A DNA stretch of 64,000 nucleotides from Billgrantia zhangzhouensis (GTDB lineage: Bacteria; Pseudomonadota; Gammaproteobacteria; Pseudomonadales; Halomonadaceae), in the NCBI RefSeq assembly GCF_021404465.1, contig NZ_JABFTT010000017.1, positions 1 through 64,000 of the forward strand. Reading direction: 5' to 3'. The translations under genes and the position numbers were made by a program. Under the pieces are notes generated by a model that saw only the letters and a list, made by a program, of their open reading frames with translations, was not told the DNA's origin and did not search any database. Below, in pieces: positions 35,055 to 45,412 of this stretch (positions are counted from its first letter, which is position 1; every line of letters starts with the position of its first letter).

Positions 35055-36116
35055 TTGGGATCGAACAGGATCAAGGTGTTGTGCGTTGATGACTCGGCAC
35101 TGATTCGTGACCTGCTCAGTGAGATCATCAATTCGCAGCCGGACATGGAAGTAGTGGCCGTAGCGCCGGATCCACTCGTGGCGCGGGACCTGATCAAGCG
35201 CCATAACCCCGATGTGTTGACGCTGGACGTCGAGATGCCGCGCATGGATGGCCTCGATTTCCTTGAGCGCCTGATGCGCCTGCGGCCAATGCCAGTACTG
35301 ATGGTGTCATCGCTGACGCAGGCCGGCTCGGAAATTACTTTGCGCGCGCTGGAGCTGGGGGCGCTGGATTTCGTCGCCAAGCCTTCGCTGGGGATTCGCA
35401 ACGGCATGCTGGAGTATGCCAACGACATCGCCGAGAAGATTCGGGCCGCCGCCAAATCGCGGCCTCGCCAGGCGCGTCAGGACAAGGCAACGCCGCGGGC
35501 CACCCTGAAAGCACCGCTGGTATCGAGCGAGAAACTGATCATCATCGGCGCCTCCACCGGAGGGACCGAGGCGATCCGTAGCGTGCTCGAGCCGTTGCCG
35601 GCCAACAGTCCTGCGATCCTGATCACCCAGCACATGCCAGGTGGCTTTACCCGTTCCTTCGCGGAGCGCCTCAATCGGTTGTGTAACATCACCGTGAAGG
35701 AAGCTGGCGACGGTGAGCGCGTGCTGCCGGGGCATGCCTACATTGCCCCGGGCGATGCACACCTCAAGCTCGCGCGCAGCGGGGCGAACTACGTTGCCAA
35801 ACTCGACGACGGCCCGCCGGTCAACCGGCACCGCCCTTCGGTGGACGTCCTGTTTCACTCCGCCGCCACCCAGGCTGGCCGCAATGCCATCGGGGTGATC
35901 CTGACCGGGATGGGCAAGGACGGTGCCGCTGGCCTGCTCGAGATGCGTCAGGCCGGCTCGTCCACACTGGCTCAGGACGAAGCAAGCTGTGTCGTCTTCG
36001 GTATGCCGCGGGAAGCCATTGCCTTGGGGGGAGCGGGGGAAGTGGTGAGCCTGGATGACATACCCGAGCGCCTGATGGCACTGGTGGCGGCATCGGGCCG
36101 CGCACAGAGGGTTTGA
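35055..36116 (+). CDS. cheB: Chemotaxis methylesterase/deamidase CheB
   Basis: A 353-residue protein. The receiver domain has the phosphorylated aspartate at D58 ([11 protein letters not shown]). The linker leads to the methylesterase domain with catalytic serine in [10 protein letters not shown], histidine in TQHMPGGF and aspartate in [11 protein letters not shown]. It removes methyl groups added by CheR. The start is TTG at 35055 with AGGAGA upstream; no ATG fits the conserved N terminus. It has its own FliA promoter, separate from cheR. Confidence 0.93.
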   Translation: MGSNRIKVLCVDDSALIRDLLSEIINSQPDMEVVAVAPDPLVARDLIKRHNPDVLTLDVEMPRMDGLDFLERLMRLRPMPVLMVSSLTQAGSEITLRALELGALDFVAKPSLGIRNGMLEYANDIAEKIRAAAKSRPRQARQDKATPRATLKAPLVSSEKLIIIGASTGGTEAIRSVLEPLPANSPAILITQHMPGGFTRSFAERLNRLCNITVKEAGDGERVLPGHAYIAPGDAHLKLARSGANYVAKLDDGPPVNRHRPSVDVLFHSAATQAGRNAIGVILTGMGKDGAAGLLEMRQAGSSTLAQDEASCVVFGMPREAIALGGAGEVVSLDDIPERLMALVAASGRAQRV

Positions 36117-36180
36117 GCGCAATATCAAGACGATACCGAACGTTACGCAAAGTGCCCGTTTCATCGCGAGGAACGCCAGA

Positions 36181-37947
36181 ATGAGCCGCTTGTTACGCAA
36201 CATCAGCATTCACGCTACCATGATTGCCGCCCTGGCCAGTTTTGCCGTGCTGATTGGCGTAGTGTCTTTGCTCTCGCTCATGTCCGACCGACAGGCGGCT
36301 CGGATCATGGAGGATCTCGACCGCATCAACGTGCAGCAGCTCAACGAGATCAACCGTGCCGACGCCCTGCTCAACGTGGCCCGGGTGAGCCTCGAGGTTG
36401 CCTCAAACCAGATCATGCTGGGGCGCATGGGCGAGGCTAACGGGCAGCTCGATATCGCTGCCGATCGCATGGAGCGTGCCGAGGTGCGCTTCAACAATTT
36501 CGTTGCCGTACCCAAGTCGGAGCAAGCCCAGGAGATATCCCAGCCGCTGGAGCAGGCCTTTGCTGAGGTTCTCGCCCTGGTACGCCAGCAGCATCAGGCG
36601 CTTGACGAACTCAATACGCCTGGATTCGGCAATCTGCGCAACGAGTTGAGCGAGCCGAGTGCGGTCCTGGCCAACAGCATGACCGAGTTCGTGGCATATG
36701 GCTTCAGCAATGCCCGGACGATGACCGCCGAGTACTACGCCCAGTCGAATCGCTTCGTCTACATCATTCTGGCAGCGCTGTTGGTGGCCGCGGTGGTGCT
36801 GGTGCTGGTCTACATGGGGCTGCGTGCCACGGTGATCCAGCCGCTCGGCTCCGCCGTCAAGCATCTGCAGACCATCGCCAAGGCCGACCTGACCGGCAAG
36901 ATTCCCGAGGGCAGCCGCAACGAGATCGGCACGCTGTTCAATGCCATGCGCAACATGCAGCAGAGCCTGACGCGCATCGTCGGCCAGGTACGTGACAGCA
37001 GCAGCTCGATCCATGTCGGCACGCGCGAGATTGCCAAGGGCAACGTGGATCTTTCCTCGCGCACCGAGCAGCAGGCGGCCTCGCTGGAGGAGACCGCATC
37101 GAGCATGGAAGAGATCACCGCCACGGTGCGTCAGAATGCCGATAACGCACGCCAGGCCAGTGGGTTGGCCCTGGACGCTTCTACCACCGCCGAGCGTGGC
37201 GGCGAGGAGGTGGATCGCGTGGTCAAGACCATGGGGGGCATTTCGGCCAGCTCACAGAAAATCAGCGATATTACCAACGTGATCGATTCCATTGCCTTCC
37301 AAACCAATATTTTGGCGCTGAATGCCTCGGTGGAGGCGGCGCGAGCCGGTGAGCAGGGTCGTGGCTTTGCCGTGGTGGCCGGCGAGGTGCGTAACCTTGC
37401 CAGCCGCAGTGCCACGGCAGCCAAGGAGATCAAGGAACTCATCGAAGGCTCGGTGGCTCAGGTGAAGGAAGGCTCGACTCTGGCCGAGCAGGCGGGCGAG
37501 ACGATGGACGAAGTGGTCAGGGCGGTTCGCCGTGTGACCGACATCATGGATGAGATTTCGGCGGCATCGCAGGAACAGAGTGACGGCATTGAGCAGGTGA
37601 GCCAGGCGGTGGGACAGATGGATCAAGTGACCCAGCAGAACGCGTCGCTGGTTCAGGAGGCCACGGCTGCCGCTGCCTCTCTCGAGGAGCAAGCGGGCCG
37701 CCTCGAGCAGGCCGTTGCCGTGTTCCGCCTGTCAGGCGATGCGCAGCGCGAGCACCGCCATCGGCAGGGAGAGAAAGACGGCCTGAGTGACAAGACTTCT
37801 CCGGCCCAACGCACTGGCGTCCCTGCACTGGCCAATCCGAGCGCCCAGACGCGTCCGAGAGGGCACGAGCCGGCCGAGGTCGACCCCAAGCCCAAGCACA
37901 GGTCCCGCAGCGAGGCGGTGGCCGAGGGCGACTGGGAAGAATTTTGA
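36181..37947 (+). CDS. Methyl-accepting chemotaxis protein, Tar/TarH-like four-helix periplasmic domain
   Basis: A 588-residue receptor: transmembrane helix about 10-32, a helical periplasmic domain of about 150 residues, second transmembrane helix about 196-220, HAMP, and an MA domain with [20 protein letters not shown]. The ligand is unknown. It ends DWEEF, again an xWxxF-type tail for CheR/CheB docking, preceded by a disordered Pro/Arg-rich linker. It lies 64 bases after cheB and no separate FliA promoter is clear, so it may be read with cheB. Confidence 0.92.
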   Translation: MSRLLRNISIHATMIAALASFAVLIGVVSLLSLMSDRQAARIMEDLDRINVQQLNEINRADALLNVARVSLEVASNQIMLGRMGEANGQLDIAADRMERAEVRFNNFVAVPKSEQAQEISQPLEQAFAEVLALVRQQHQALDELNTPGFGNLRNELSEPSAVLANSMTEFVAYGFSNARTMTAEYYAQSNRFVYIILAALLVAAVVLVLVYMGLRATVIQPLGSAVKHLQTIAKADLTGKIPEGSRNEIGTLFNAMRNMQQSLTRIVGQVRDSSSSIHVGTREIAKGNVDLSSRTEQQAASLEETASSMEEITATVRQNADNARQASGLALDASTTAERGGEEVDRVVKTMGGISASSQKISDITNVIDSIAFQTNILALNASVEAARAGEQGRGFAVVAGEVRNLASRSATAAKEIKELIEGSVAQVKEGSTLAEQAGETMDEVVRAVRRVTDIMDEISAASQEQSDGIEQVSQAVGQMDQVTQQNASLVQEATAAAASLEEQAGRLEQAVAVFRLSGDAQREHRHRQGEKDGLSDKTSPAQRTGVPALANPSAQTRPRGHEPAEVDPKPKHRSRSEAVAEGDWEEF

Positions 37948-38023
37948 ATCCATAAGACGAAATCTACGACGGTTCCATGCGCCGTTGACGACGACCATAG
38001 CCTGACAGAAAAGAGGAATACCG

Positions 38024-38413
38024 ATGGCTGACAAGAACATGAGCTTCCTGGTGGTAGACGACTTTCCGACCATGCGTCGGATCGTTCGCAGTCTGCTGAA
38101 GGAGCTGGGTTACACCAACGTCGAGGAGGCCGAGGACGGTCAAGAAGCCTTGGCCAAGCTGCGTTCCGGCTCCTTTGAATTCGTGGTGTCGGACTGGAAC
38201 ATGCCGAATCTCGACGGGCTGGAGATGCTCAAGCAGATTCGTGCCGATGCCGCGCTCAAGGAGCTCCCGGTTCTGATGGTGACCGCCGAGGCGAAGAAGG
38301 AGAACATCATTGCCGCCGCCCAGGCGGGCGCCAGCGGTTACGTGGTGAAGCCATTCACTGCCGCCACCCTGGAAGAGAAGCTCAACAAGATTTTCGAAAA
38401 ACTGGGCAAATGA
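38024..38413 (+). CDS. cheY: Chemotaxis response regulator CheY
   Basis: A 129-residue single receiver domain very close to E. coli-type CheY: acidic pair D12-D13, phosphorylated D57 in [12 protein letters not shown], switch threonine in LMVTAEAK, and the conserved lysine in YVVKPF. Phosphorylated CheY binds FliM and changes motor direction. The strong AGAGGA precedes the ATG. It is followed by cheZ after 39 bases. Confidence 0.96.
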   Translation: MADKNMSFLVVDDFPTMRRIVRSLLKELGYTNVEEAEDGQEALAKLRSGSFEFVVSDWNMPNLDGLEMLKQIRADAALKELPVLMVTAEAKKENIIAAAQAGASGYVVKPFTAATLEEKLNKIFEKLGK

Positions 38414-38452
38414 CGCCGGCAGGCGAGTCCCGCTTGCGGAGGAGATGACGAG

Positions 38453-39142
38453 ATGAGCGCAAACGAGCAGCCTGACCAGGCTCAAGCGCCCGGCGCCGGT
38501 GGTGAGGATCTGGTTCAGCGTATCGGGCAACTGACCCGCATGCTGCGTGAAAGCATGCGTGAGCTGGGCCTGGACAAGGAAATCGAAAAGGCCGCTGAGG
38601 CGATTCCCGACGCACGGGATCGACTGAGCTACGTGGCGACCATGACCGAGCAGGCCGCCGAGCGTGCGCTCAACGCCATCGATCGTGCCCAGCCGCTTCA
38701 GGATTCCATCAGCAGTGGCGCCGAGTCGCTGGACAAGCGCTGGGCGGAGTGGTTTGCCGAACCCAAGGAACTCGACGAGGCACGCGACCTGGTCAAGCAG
38801 ACACGCTCCTACCTGGCCGAGGTGCCGGACAAGACCCAGGCAACCCAGAAGGAGCTGCTCGAGATCATGATGGCCCAGGACTTCCAGGACCTGACCGGCC
38901 AGGTGATCAAGAAGATGATGGATGTCATCCGCGAGATCGAGCATCAACTGGTTCAGGTGCTGATCGATAACGTGCCCGAGGGCGAGGCTCGCGAGAACAT
39001 GCAGCGCAAGGCCAACGATCAGTGGGAGAACGAAGCCCGTCGTCAGGAAGGATTGCTCAACGGTCCGCAGATCAAGCCAGGGGTGGATATCGTCACCAGT
39101 CAGGATCAGGTTGATGATTTGCTCGATCAACTGGGCTTCTGA
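38453..39142 (+). CDS. cheZ: CheY phosphatase CheZ
   Basis: A 229-residue helical protein. The catalytic glutamine lies in [18 protein letters not shown], the CheZ signature, and the C-terminal peptide [13 protein letters not shown] is the CheY-tethering helix. It speeds loss of phosphate from CheY. It pairs with cheY directly upstream. A 205-bp gap without a gene follows before flhB. Confidence 0.95.
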   Translation: MSANEQPDQAQAPGAGGEDLVQRIGQLTRMLRESMRELGLDKEIEKAAEAIPDARDRLSYVATMTEQAAERALNAIDRAQPLQDSISSGAESLDKRWAEWFAEPKELDEARDLVKQTRSYLAEVPDKTQATQKELLEIMMAQDFQDLTGQVIKKMMDVIREIEHQLVQVLIDNVPEGEARENMQRKANDQWENEARRQEGLLNGPQIKPGVDIVTSQDQVDDLLDQLGF

Positions 39143-39347
39143 GCGACCTCGTCAGTCGTAGACAGCCGGCCCGGGCCGTCGTTCGGCGCCCGTTGCCTGA
39201 TACCGGAAATCCATACATTTCGTTCAGCGAACGTTTCCGCGCCGACGGTCGTGGTCGATAAGACTACGATCATCGGCGCTTTTTGGCGTATCGCCAACCC
39301 GCCGTTGACGCGACAATGGCCATCGTGAGAAGAACTGTGCGGGTACC
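39143..39347 (+). promoter_or_regulatory. Intergenic region before the flhB-flhA-flhF operon
   Basis: This 205-bp gap should contain the class II promoter for flhB. I see the short hairpin CGTTC-AGC-GAACG near 39219-39231 and a weak TTGACG near 39304, but no confident promoter boxes or FlhDC site. No gene is visible. Confidence 0.3.
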
Positions 39348-40544
39348 ATGGCGGACGAAAGCAGCGATCAGGAAAAGACCGAAGAGGCCACGCCACGACG
39401 CCTGGAGAAGGCACGTGAAGAGGGCCAGGTCGCCCGCTCCCGTGAATTGACCACCTTCATGCTGTTGCTGGGCGGAGTGGTCGGCATGTGGTCGATGGGC
39501 GCGCTGCTCTACGATCAATTGGGCCTGGTGATGGAACAAGCATTCCTGTTCGAGCGCCGTCAGGCCTTTGAAACCGGTCCCATGTTGAGCAATGTGCTCG
39601 ATCTTGCCAATCGCACGTTGCTGACCATGCTGCCGTTGTTCGTGCTGCTGACGGTAGTGGCACTGGTTGCGCCGGCCTTGCTGGGAGGCTGGCTGGTCTC
39701 AGCCAAGTCACTCAAGCCACAGATGTCGAAGCTCAACCCTTTCAAGGGTTTGAAGCGTATGTTCGGCACCCAGGCGCTGGTGGAGCTGTTCAAGGCAGTG
39801 GCCAAGTCGGTGCTGGTTGGCGGGGTCGGCATGGCGTATCTCTATTTCCATCGCGGGGAATACCTGTCGTTGATGGATCAGCCGACCTCTCAGGCGCTGG
39901 CCCGAGCGTTGATGATGGCGGCCGAAGCCTGCGGGTTGATGGTGCTGACGCTGCTGGTGGTGATTCTGATCGACGTGCCCTATCAGCTCTGGAGCCACGC
40001 CAAGAAGCTGCGCATGTCGAAGGACGAGATCAAGCGCGAGCACAAGGAGTCCGAGGGCGACCCGCACGTCAAGGCACGGATTCGTTCCCAGCAGCAGGCC
40101 ATGGCACGAGGCCGCATGATGAGCAAGGTGCCGGAGGCCGATGTGATCATCACCAACCCCACCCACTACGCCGTGGCGCTGCAGTACGACGAGAAGCGCA
40201 TGGGCGCTCCCCGCGTCGTGGCGAAGGGAGCCGATATGGTGGCGGCACGTATCCGCGAACTCGGTGAGGAGGCTGGTGTGCCGCTGCTCCAGGCGCCGCC
40301 GCTGGCGCGAGCGCTATATCATCACGTCGATCTCGAGCATGAGATTCCATTGGATCTGTACACTGCCGTGGCAGAGGTCCTGGCCTGGGCCTTCCGTCTC
40401 AGGCACGTAACACGAGAGGGAGGAGAGGTGCCGCCTACACCCGAGAACTTGCCTATACCGCCGAGCCTGGAAGTGCCCGCCGCCGATGCGAGCGACGCAG
40501 CCGCTGACCAAGGTGCGGTCGGACCCGGCGGAGAGCGTCGATGA
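39348..40544 (+). CDS. flhB: Flagellar export apparatus protein FlhB
   Basis: A 398-residue protein with an N-terminal membrane domain of four transmembrane helices and a cytoplasmic switch domain with the autocleavage site N270-P-T-H273 in NPTHYAVAL. Self-cleavage changes export from hook to filament substrates, in partnership with FliK. The start DESSDQEKTEEATPRRLEKA is typical. A Pro/Ala-rich tail follows residue 360. It overlaps flhA by four bases. Confidence 0.95.
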   Translation: MADESSDQEKTEEATPRRLEKAREEGQVARSRELTTFMLLLGGVVGMWSMGALLYDQLGLVMEQAFLFERRQAFETGPMLSNVLDLANRTLLTMLPLFVLLTVVALVAPALLGGWLVSAKSLKPQMSKLNPFKGLKRMFGTQALVELFKAVAKSVLVGGVGMAYLYFHRGEYLSLMDQPTSQALARALMMAAEACGLMVLTLLVVILIDVPYQLWSHAKKLRMSKDEIKREHKESEGDPHVKARIRSQQQAMARGRMMSKVPEADVIITNPTHYAVALQYDEKRMGAPRVVAKGADMVAARIRELGEEAGVPLLQAPPLARALYHHVDLEHEIPLDLYTAVAEVLAWAFRLRHVTREGGEVPPTPENLPIPPSLEVPAADASDAAADQGAVGPGGERR

Positions 40545-42622
40545 AACCTCTCAGTCATATCATCGGACGTCGCGACCTGCTGGGTGACGTGCGCATGAAG
40601 CTGCTGGCCGGTCCCGTCCTGATCATCATGATCCTGAGCATGATGGTCGTGCCGTTGCCGCCATTCGCGCTGGATCTGCTCTTCACCTTCAACATCGCAC
40701 TGGCGGTCATGGTGCTGCTGGTCAGCATGTTCACCCAGAAGCCGCTGGACTTTGCCGCTTTCCCTGCGGTGCTGCTGTTCACCACGCTGCTGCGTTTGTC
40801 GCTCAACGTCGCTTCCACCCGCGTGATCCTGATGGAAGGCCACCAGGGCGGCGACTCTGCGGGCAAGGTGATCGAGGCGTTCGGCCAGTTCCTCATCGGC
40901 GGTAACTTCGCCGTGGGCCTGGTGGTGTTCCTGATACTGGTCATCATCAACTTCATGGTCATCACCAAGGGGGCGGGGCGTATCGCCGAGGTCGGCGCGC
41001 GCTTCATGCTCGACGCCATGCCCGGCAAGCAGATGGCCATCGATGCCGACCTCAACGCCGGCTTGATCGGCGAGGAAGACGCTCGCAAGCGGCGTGCCGA
41101 AGTCGCCCAGGAAGCCGACTTCTACGGTTCCATGGACGGTGCCAGCAAATTCGTGCGCGGCGATGCCATGGCCGGCCTGGTGATCATGGTGGTCAACATC
41201 ATCGGCGGATTGTTGATCGGCATGCTGCAGCACGGCATGGGGTTCGGCGACGCCGCCAGGACCTATACCTTGATGACCATCGGCGACGGCCTGGTGGCAC
41301 AGATTCCTGCGCTGATCATTTCCACTGCCGCCGGCGTTACCGTCTCGCGCGTCAACACCGAACAGGATGTTGGCCAGCAGATGATCAGCCAGTTGTTCGT
41401 CAACCCTCAGGTCATGGTGCTGGCGGCGCTGGTCATGGGCCTGCTGGGCCTGGTGCCGGGCATGCCCAACCTGGTTTTCCTGCTCTTCACCGGGCTGCTG
41501 GCGGGGCTGGCCTGGATGCTGACTCGTCAGCAGGAACAGCGTCTGGTGGAGCAGGAGCTCAATGCCGAGCCGCCACCCCAGCCCGAGGCGCCCGAGGCCA
41601 GTTGGGAGGACGTTCAACTGGTGGATACGCTAGGGCTCGAGGTCGGGCATAGGCTGATTCCGCTGGTCGATCAGCGCCAGGATGGCGAGCTGCTGGGAAG
41701 AATCAAGAGCGTGCGCAAGAAATTCGCCCAAGAGGTCGGCTTCCTGCCCGCGGTAGTGCATATCCGCGACAACCTGGAGCTTGGGGCCAATACCTACGTG
41801 ATCACCCTGAAGGGTGCCGAGATCGGCCGTGCCGAAGCGTTCCCCGGTCAGTGGCTGGCCATCGACCCTGGTCAGGTCACCGGGCAGCTCCAGGGCACCC
41901 CGACTTCCGATCCCGCCTTCGGCCTGCCAGCCATCTGGATCGACAGCGGGCAGCGCGAGCATGCTCAGGTCTACGGCTATACCGTAGTCGATGCCGGTAC
42001 CGTGATTGCGACCCATCTCAACCACTTGTTGCATCGTCACGCAGCCGAAATGCTGGGGCGGCAGGAAGTGCAGAAGCTGCTCGACAAGCTGGGCGAGGAG
42101 CAGAAGTCGCTGGTCGAGGACGTGGTGCCCAAGGCGATCAGCTTGACGGCTCTGCAGCGCATTCTGCAGAGCTTGCTCGACGAAGACGTCTCCATCCGCG
42201 ACATGCGTACCATTCTGGATACGCTGGCCGAACATGCACTGCAGCAGCAGGATATCAACGAATTGACGGCGCTGGTGCGCGTCGCACTGGGGCGGACCAT
42301 TACCCAGCAATGGTTCCCTGGGCACGATACGCTGAACGTGATCGGCCTGGACGCCCAGCTCGAGCAGGTTCTGCTGCAGGCAATGAATGGCAATGGCGCG
42401 CTCGAGCCTGGGCTCGCCGAAACCTTGATGCACCAGACCGAGCAAGCCCTAGAGCGGCATGAGGCAAGCGGTGAGCCGCCGGTGCTGGTAGTACAGCACA
42501 GTCTGCGTCCGCTGCTCTCCCGGTTCCTGCGCCGGCGCATGCGCCACTTGGTGGTCATGTCGCAGGCGGAACTGCCCGACGATCGTACACTGCGCATCGT
42601 GACGCCGGTAGGAGGTCGATAA
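40541..42622 (+). CDS. flhA: Flagellar export apparatus protein FlhA
   Basis: A 693-residue protein, the export gate component. Eight transmembrane segments occupy about residues 18-320, containing the FHIPEP-type signature region (LLLFTTLLRLSLNVASTRVIL) and the conserved KGAGRIAEVGARFMLDAMPGKQMAID loop (residues about 145-170). The cytoplasmic nonamer-ring domain fills the rest. Translation is coupled to flhB by ATGA and flhF starts four bases later. Confidence 0.95.
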   Translation: MKPLSHIIGRRDLLGDVRMKLLAGPVLIIMILSMMVVPLPPFALDLLFTFNIALAVMVLLVSMFTQKPLDFAAFPAVLLFTTLLRLSLNVASTRVILMEGHQGGDSAGKVIEAFGQFLIGGNFAVGLVVFLILVIINFMVITKGAGRIAEVGARFMLDAMPGKQMAIDADLNAGLIGEEDARKRRAEVAQEADFYGSMDGASKFVRGDAMAGLVIMVVNIIGGLLIGMLQHGMGFGDAARTYTLMTIGDGLVAQIPALIISTAAGVTVSRVNTEQDVGQQMISQLFVNPQVMVLAALVMGLLGLVPGMPNLVFLLFTGLLAGLAWMLTRQQEQRLVEQELNAEPPPQPEAPEASWEDVQLVDTLGLEVGHRLIPLVDQRQDGELLGRIKSVRKKFAQEVGFLPAVVHIRDNLELGANTYVITLKGAEIGRAEAFPGQWLAIDPGQVTGQLQGTPTSDPAFGLPAIWIDSGQREHAQVYGYTVVDAGTVIATHLNHLLHRHAAEMLGRQEVQKLLDKLGEEQKSLVEDVVPKAISLTALQRILQSLLDEDVSIRDMRTILDTLAEHALQQQDINELTALVRVALGRTITQQWFPGHDTLNVIGLDAQLEQVLLQAMNGNGALEPGLAETLMHQTEQALERHEASGEPPVLVVQHSLRPLLSRFLRRRMRHLVVMSQAELPDDRTLRIVTPVGGR

Positions 42623-42625
42623 CCG

Positions 42626-44818
42626 ATGAGTGTCATGCGTTTCGTTGGCATCAACAGCCGCGAGGCCATGCGCCAGGTCCGTGCGGCCCTGGGCGATGAG
42701 GCATTGATCCTGGCCAATCGTCATACCGAGCAGGGGGTCGAGATCCTGGCCATGGCCGAATCGGTGGCAGCGGAGAGTAGCGCCGAGGCGGTGACGCCAC
42801 CCGCCACTGAGCTCCGGCAGCAGAGCCCGGCCGCACCCGTGCATCAGGACCCGGCCCAGGCTTTCGAGACGATGAGCGCACGGCTGCTCGAAGAGATGCG
42901 CGCCATGCTTGCCCGTGAGCGCAGCCAGGCGGAACCGGCCGATACGTTGAGCGAACGTCTCATCCTCACTATGCGGGAAGCCGGCTTCGGCCAAGCCTTG
43001 GCCGACGAGGTCGTGGCGACCCTGCCCGAGGAGCTGGCGGCCGGTAGCACTCTGGATGACCGGGCACTTTCCTGGCTGACACGCCAATTGGTCAAGCGGC
43101 TCGGCAGCCTGGATGATGAAGCCGGATTCATGGATCGTACCGGCATCATCGCCTTGATTGGACCCACTGGAGTGGGCAAGACCACCACCACCGCCAAGTT
43201 GACGGCACGCTACGTCATGCGTCACGGCACGCGTCCGGTGGCATTGGTGACGACCGACAGCTTCCGTATCGGCGCCCATGAACAGTTGCGGATCTACTCG
43301 CGCCTGCTCGACGTACCGATGTATGCGCTCAATGCCGACCAGCCGGTATCGGAGCTGCTGGGGCGCATGAAGGGCAAGTCCTGGATCATCATCGACACGG
43401 TGGGCATGAGCCAGCGCGATCAGCGTGTCATCGAGCAGGTCAGGCACCTGCACGGCGGTGACTCACCGGTTCGTCTGGTACTGCTGCTCAATGCCGCCAG
43501 CCAGCCGGAGACTCTCGAGGAGGTGGTGGTGCGCTACCGTCAGGCGGCTCAGGCTGCTGGCGGCGAGCTGCACGACTGCATCATTTCCAAGCAGGATGAG
43601 GCGGGCCGGCTGGCACCGGTGCTGGACATCATCATGCGCCATGGGCTGCGACTGCTGTTCGTCTCGCATGGTCAACGGGTGCCGGAAGACATGTCGCTCG
43701 CCGATCCCGCTGCCCTGATCGAGCAATCTTTCGCCGAGCGTGTACCGCTGACCGCGCCCCTGGCTCGTCCGGTGACTGAGCCGGTCGCGAGGGGAACGGG
43801 CAGCCTGTTGGGACAGGGGCGTCGCTTGGCGACGCTGTTGCGCACGCTGCGTCAGCACCTGCCGGGATTCGATCGGCTCGAGGAAGTCTGGAATCTGCCG
43901 GGACTGCCCGTTTCGATCCAGCAGCAACGCCTGGATTCGCTGTTGGCGGAATACCCTCATTCCGGCCAGGCACTTGGCATGCTATGGAGCGAGCGGCGCC
44001 GTGTCGCGGGTGAAGCCTGGTCGATGCCCGATGTGGCACTCAGTCCGGAAGGCATCTGGCTGGCGCTGCCGCTGCTGCAGCATCGCCAGGTAGCAGGGCA
44101 GCAGGCGCGCCTGGAGGCGGCACTGGAGCAGTGCGAGATTGGCGTGCATCTGCTGAACGGTCTGCCCGACGGTGAAGCCGGTGCGTGGTTGGAAGACCAG
44201 GCACTGAGCTGGTGCAGCCAAGTGCGGGGTAGCCAGCGGGTCGAGCATGCCGCCGAACGTTCGTCGTTGGCGATGCTTGGCGCCGTAGGTGAACCCGTCG
44301 GGGAAGTCCGCTGCCGCTTCCGCGGCGTGCCTGGCCGCCTCGAGCTTGCCACGTTGCCTGTTGGGAGCATGCTCAAAGGTAACCGGCGCGAGAGCCTGGA
44401 CGCTCGTGCCTGGTTCGGCGAGGTTCGTGACGAGGAAAGCGGCAGGATCCTGGCCAAGCGCTATTGGCTCACTCCGGCGCGACTGGGCCGTGGGCCGCAG
44501 CCGTTACTGCTGGCCTTGCTGCAAGCGGAAGTCCTGCCGCAGCTTGCCCGCCGTGCCTGGCGGCACCTCGACCCGGGGGCATTTGGGGAACTGCGTGCCG
44601 ACGTGCGTCTGCTGATGGCGAGTGGCCTGGCAACGGTGGCGGCTCATCTGGATATTGCCGAAGACGAGGGGGCGATGGATCTTCGGGCGGAACTGTTGGG
44701 ACTCGGCGGTGGGCGTCGTCGGCGCCGTGACGTTGCTTTGCTCGAGTCGTTGGTACAACTCTTCATGGTGCGCGATTCCATTCGCCACCTTGGCCTTGGT
44801 GAACGGGAGACAGGCTAG
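42626..44818 (+). CDS. flhF: FlhF-type SRP GTPase with large C-terminal extension
   Basis: A 730-residue protein, far longer than typical FlhF (about 400-500). The N terminus MSVMRFVGINSREAMRQVR is FlhF-like. The GTPase has the P-loop G-P-T-G-V-G-K-T at about 179-186, TTDSFRIGAHEQL, and the G3 region IIIDTVGMSQRD; the expected TKLDE-like motif reads SKQDEAGRL. The GTPase ends near residue 370. About 350 further residues (ending GGGRRRRRDVALLESLVQLF-type sequence) match no domain I know. FlhF sets flagellar placement and number in polar flagellates. It is in the flhB-flhA operon and a FlhG-like remnant follows at once. Confidence 0.88.
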   Translation: MSVMRFVGINSREAMRQVRAALGDEALILANRHTEQGVEILAMAESVAAESSAEAVTPPATELRQQSPAAPVHQDPAQAFETMSARLLEEMRAMLARERSQAEPADTLSERLILTMREAGFGQALADEVVATLPEELAAGSTLDDRALSWLTRQLVKRLGSLDDEAGFMDRTGIIALIGPTGVGKTTTTAKLTARYVMRHGTRPVALVTTDSFRIGAHEQLRIYSRLLDVPMYALNADQPVSELLGRMKGKSWIIIDTVGMSQRDQRVIEQVRHLHGGDSPVRLVLLLNAASQPETLEEVVVRYRQAAQAAGGELHDCIISKQDEAGRLAPVLDIIMRHGLRLLFVSHGQRVPEDMSLADPAALIEQSFAERVPLTAPLARPVTEPVARGTGSLLGQGRRLATLLRTLRQHLPGFDRLEEVWNLPGLPVSIQQQRLDSLLAEYPHSGQALGMLWSERRRVAGEAWSMPDVALSPEGIWLALPLLQHRQVAGQQARLEAALEQCEIGVHLLNGLPDGEAGAWLEDQALSWCSQVRGSQRVEHAAERSSLAMLGAVGEPVGEVRCRFRGVPGRLELATLPVGSMLKGNRRESLDARAWFGEVRDEESGRILAKRYWLTPARLGRGPQPLLLALLQAEVLPQLARRAWRHLDPGAFGELRADVRLLMASGLATVAAHLDIAEDEGAMDLRAELLGLGGGRRRRRDVALLESLVQLFMVRDSIRHLGLGERETG

Positions 44819-45412
44819 ATGGGATGGGACCAGGCCGCTGGACTGCGCCAATGGGCAGCAAAGGGAGCCTCGCAGGAGGATTGCCCGGCATATGTGGCCG
44901 AAATGCTGGTGGAGCTGGCTGCCGCCGGAGGCGCAAGCAAACCCAGGCCGCAGGCTGCTGTGAAGCCGCCGGCCAAGCCGGCGCCGAGCACGGCCGCCGT
45001 GCCTCCGCGCACGGCGCGTAACGCTCAAGAGGCGACGTTGATGGTGCTGGGCCTGCCGGGTACTGCCGAGCGCCACACTGCCAGGGTGACTGAAGTGCTG
45101 GAGTGCTGGGCGCGAGAGGGTCGCCGCTGGGTCGGCAACCCGCGTGCCTGGAGCGTCGTTGCCCTGCCCATCAGCAGCCCACACTTGTCGGTGCTGGCCG
45201 CTCAGCAATCGCACTGGGCGCTGTGGGTGGATGACGACCTGGAGGCCTTCCGGCGTGGTTATCGCATGCTCCGTCAGATTGCCGAGCGGGGTGGCCCGCA
45301 ACGCCTGATTGCCGTGCACCCCCCGGGAGTAGGGCGCCAGGGCCTGCTGAGCAACCTGCAGTACGTGGCGCAGGATTATTTCGGCATCGAATTGTTGGTA
45401 TTGGCAAGATGA
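44819..45412 (+). CDS. FlhG/MinD-like protein lacking the P-loop (divergent)
   Basis: A 197-residue protein with an Ala/Pro-rich linker (about residues 35-65). The C-terminal half, ALWVDDDLEAFRRGYRMLRQ followed by RLIAVHPPGV and LSNLQYVAQDYFGIELLVLA, resembles the later part of MinD/FlhG ATPases in pattern. No Walker A KGGxGKT is present. FlhG normally sits directly after flhF and restrains flagellar number; this gene occupies that place, starting one base after the flhF stop. I regard homology as possible, not shown; it may also be an unrelated flagellar protein. Confidence 0.5.
   Translation: MGWDQAAGLRQWAAKGASQEDCPAYVAEMLVELAAAGGASKPRPQAAVKPPAKPAPSTAAVPPRTARNAQEATLMVLGLPGTAERHTARVTEVLECWAREGRRWVGNPRAWSVVALPISSPHLSVLAAQQSHWALWVDDDLEAFRRGYRMLRQIAERGGPQRLIAVHPPGVGRQGLLSNLQYVAQDYFGIELLVLAR

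Noticed and set aside
36124..36150. TCAAGACG upstream of the third chemoreceptor
   Set aside because: Resembles a FliA -35 box, but the corresponding -10 position does not match.
40322..41617. A 431-residue minus-strand frame opposite flhB and flhA
   Set aside because: Rich in His, Gln and Asp, typical of a shadow of membrane-protein codons; flhA is beyond doubt.
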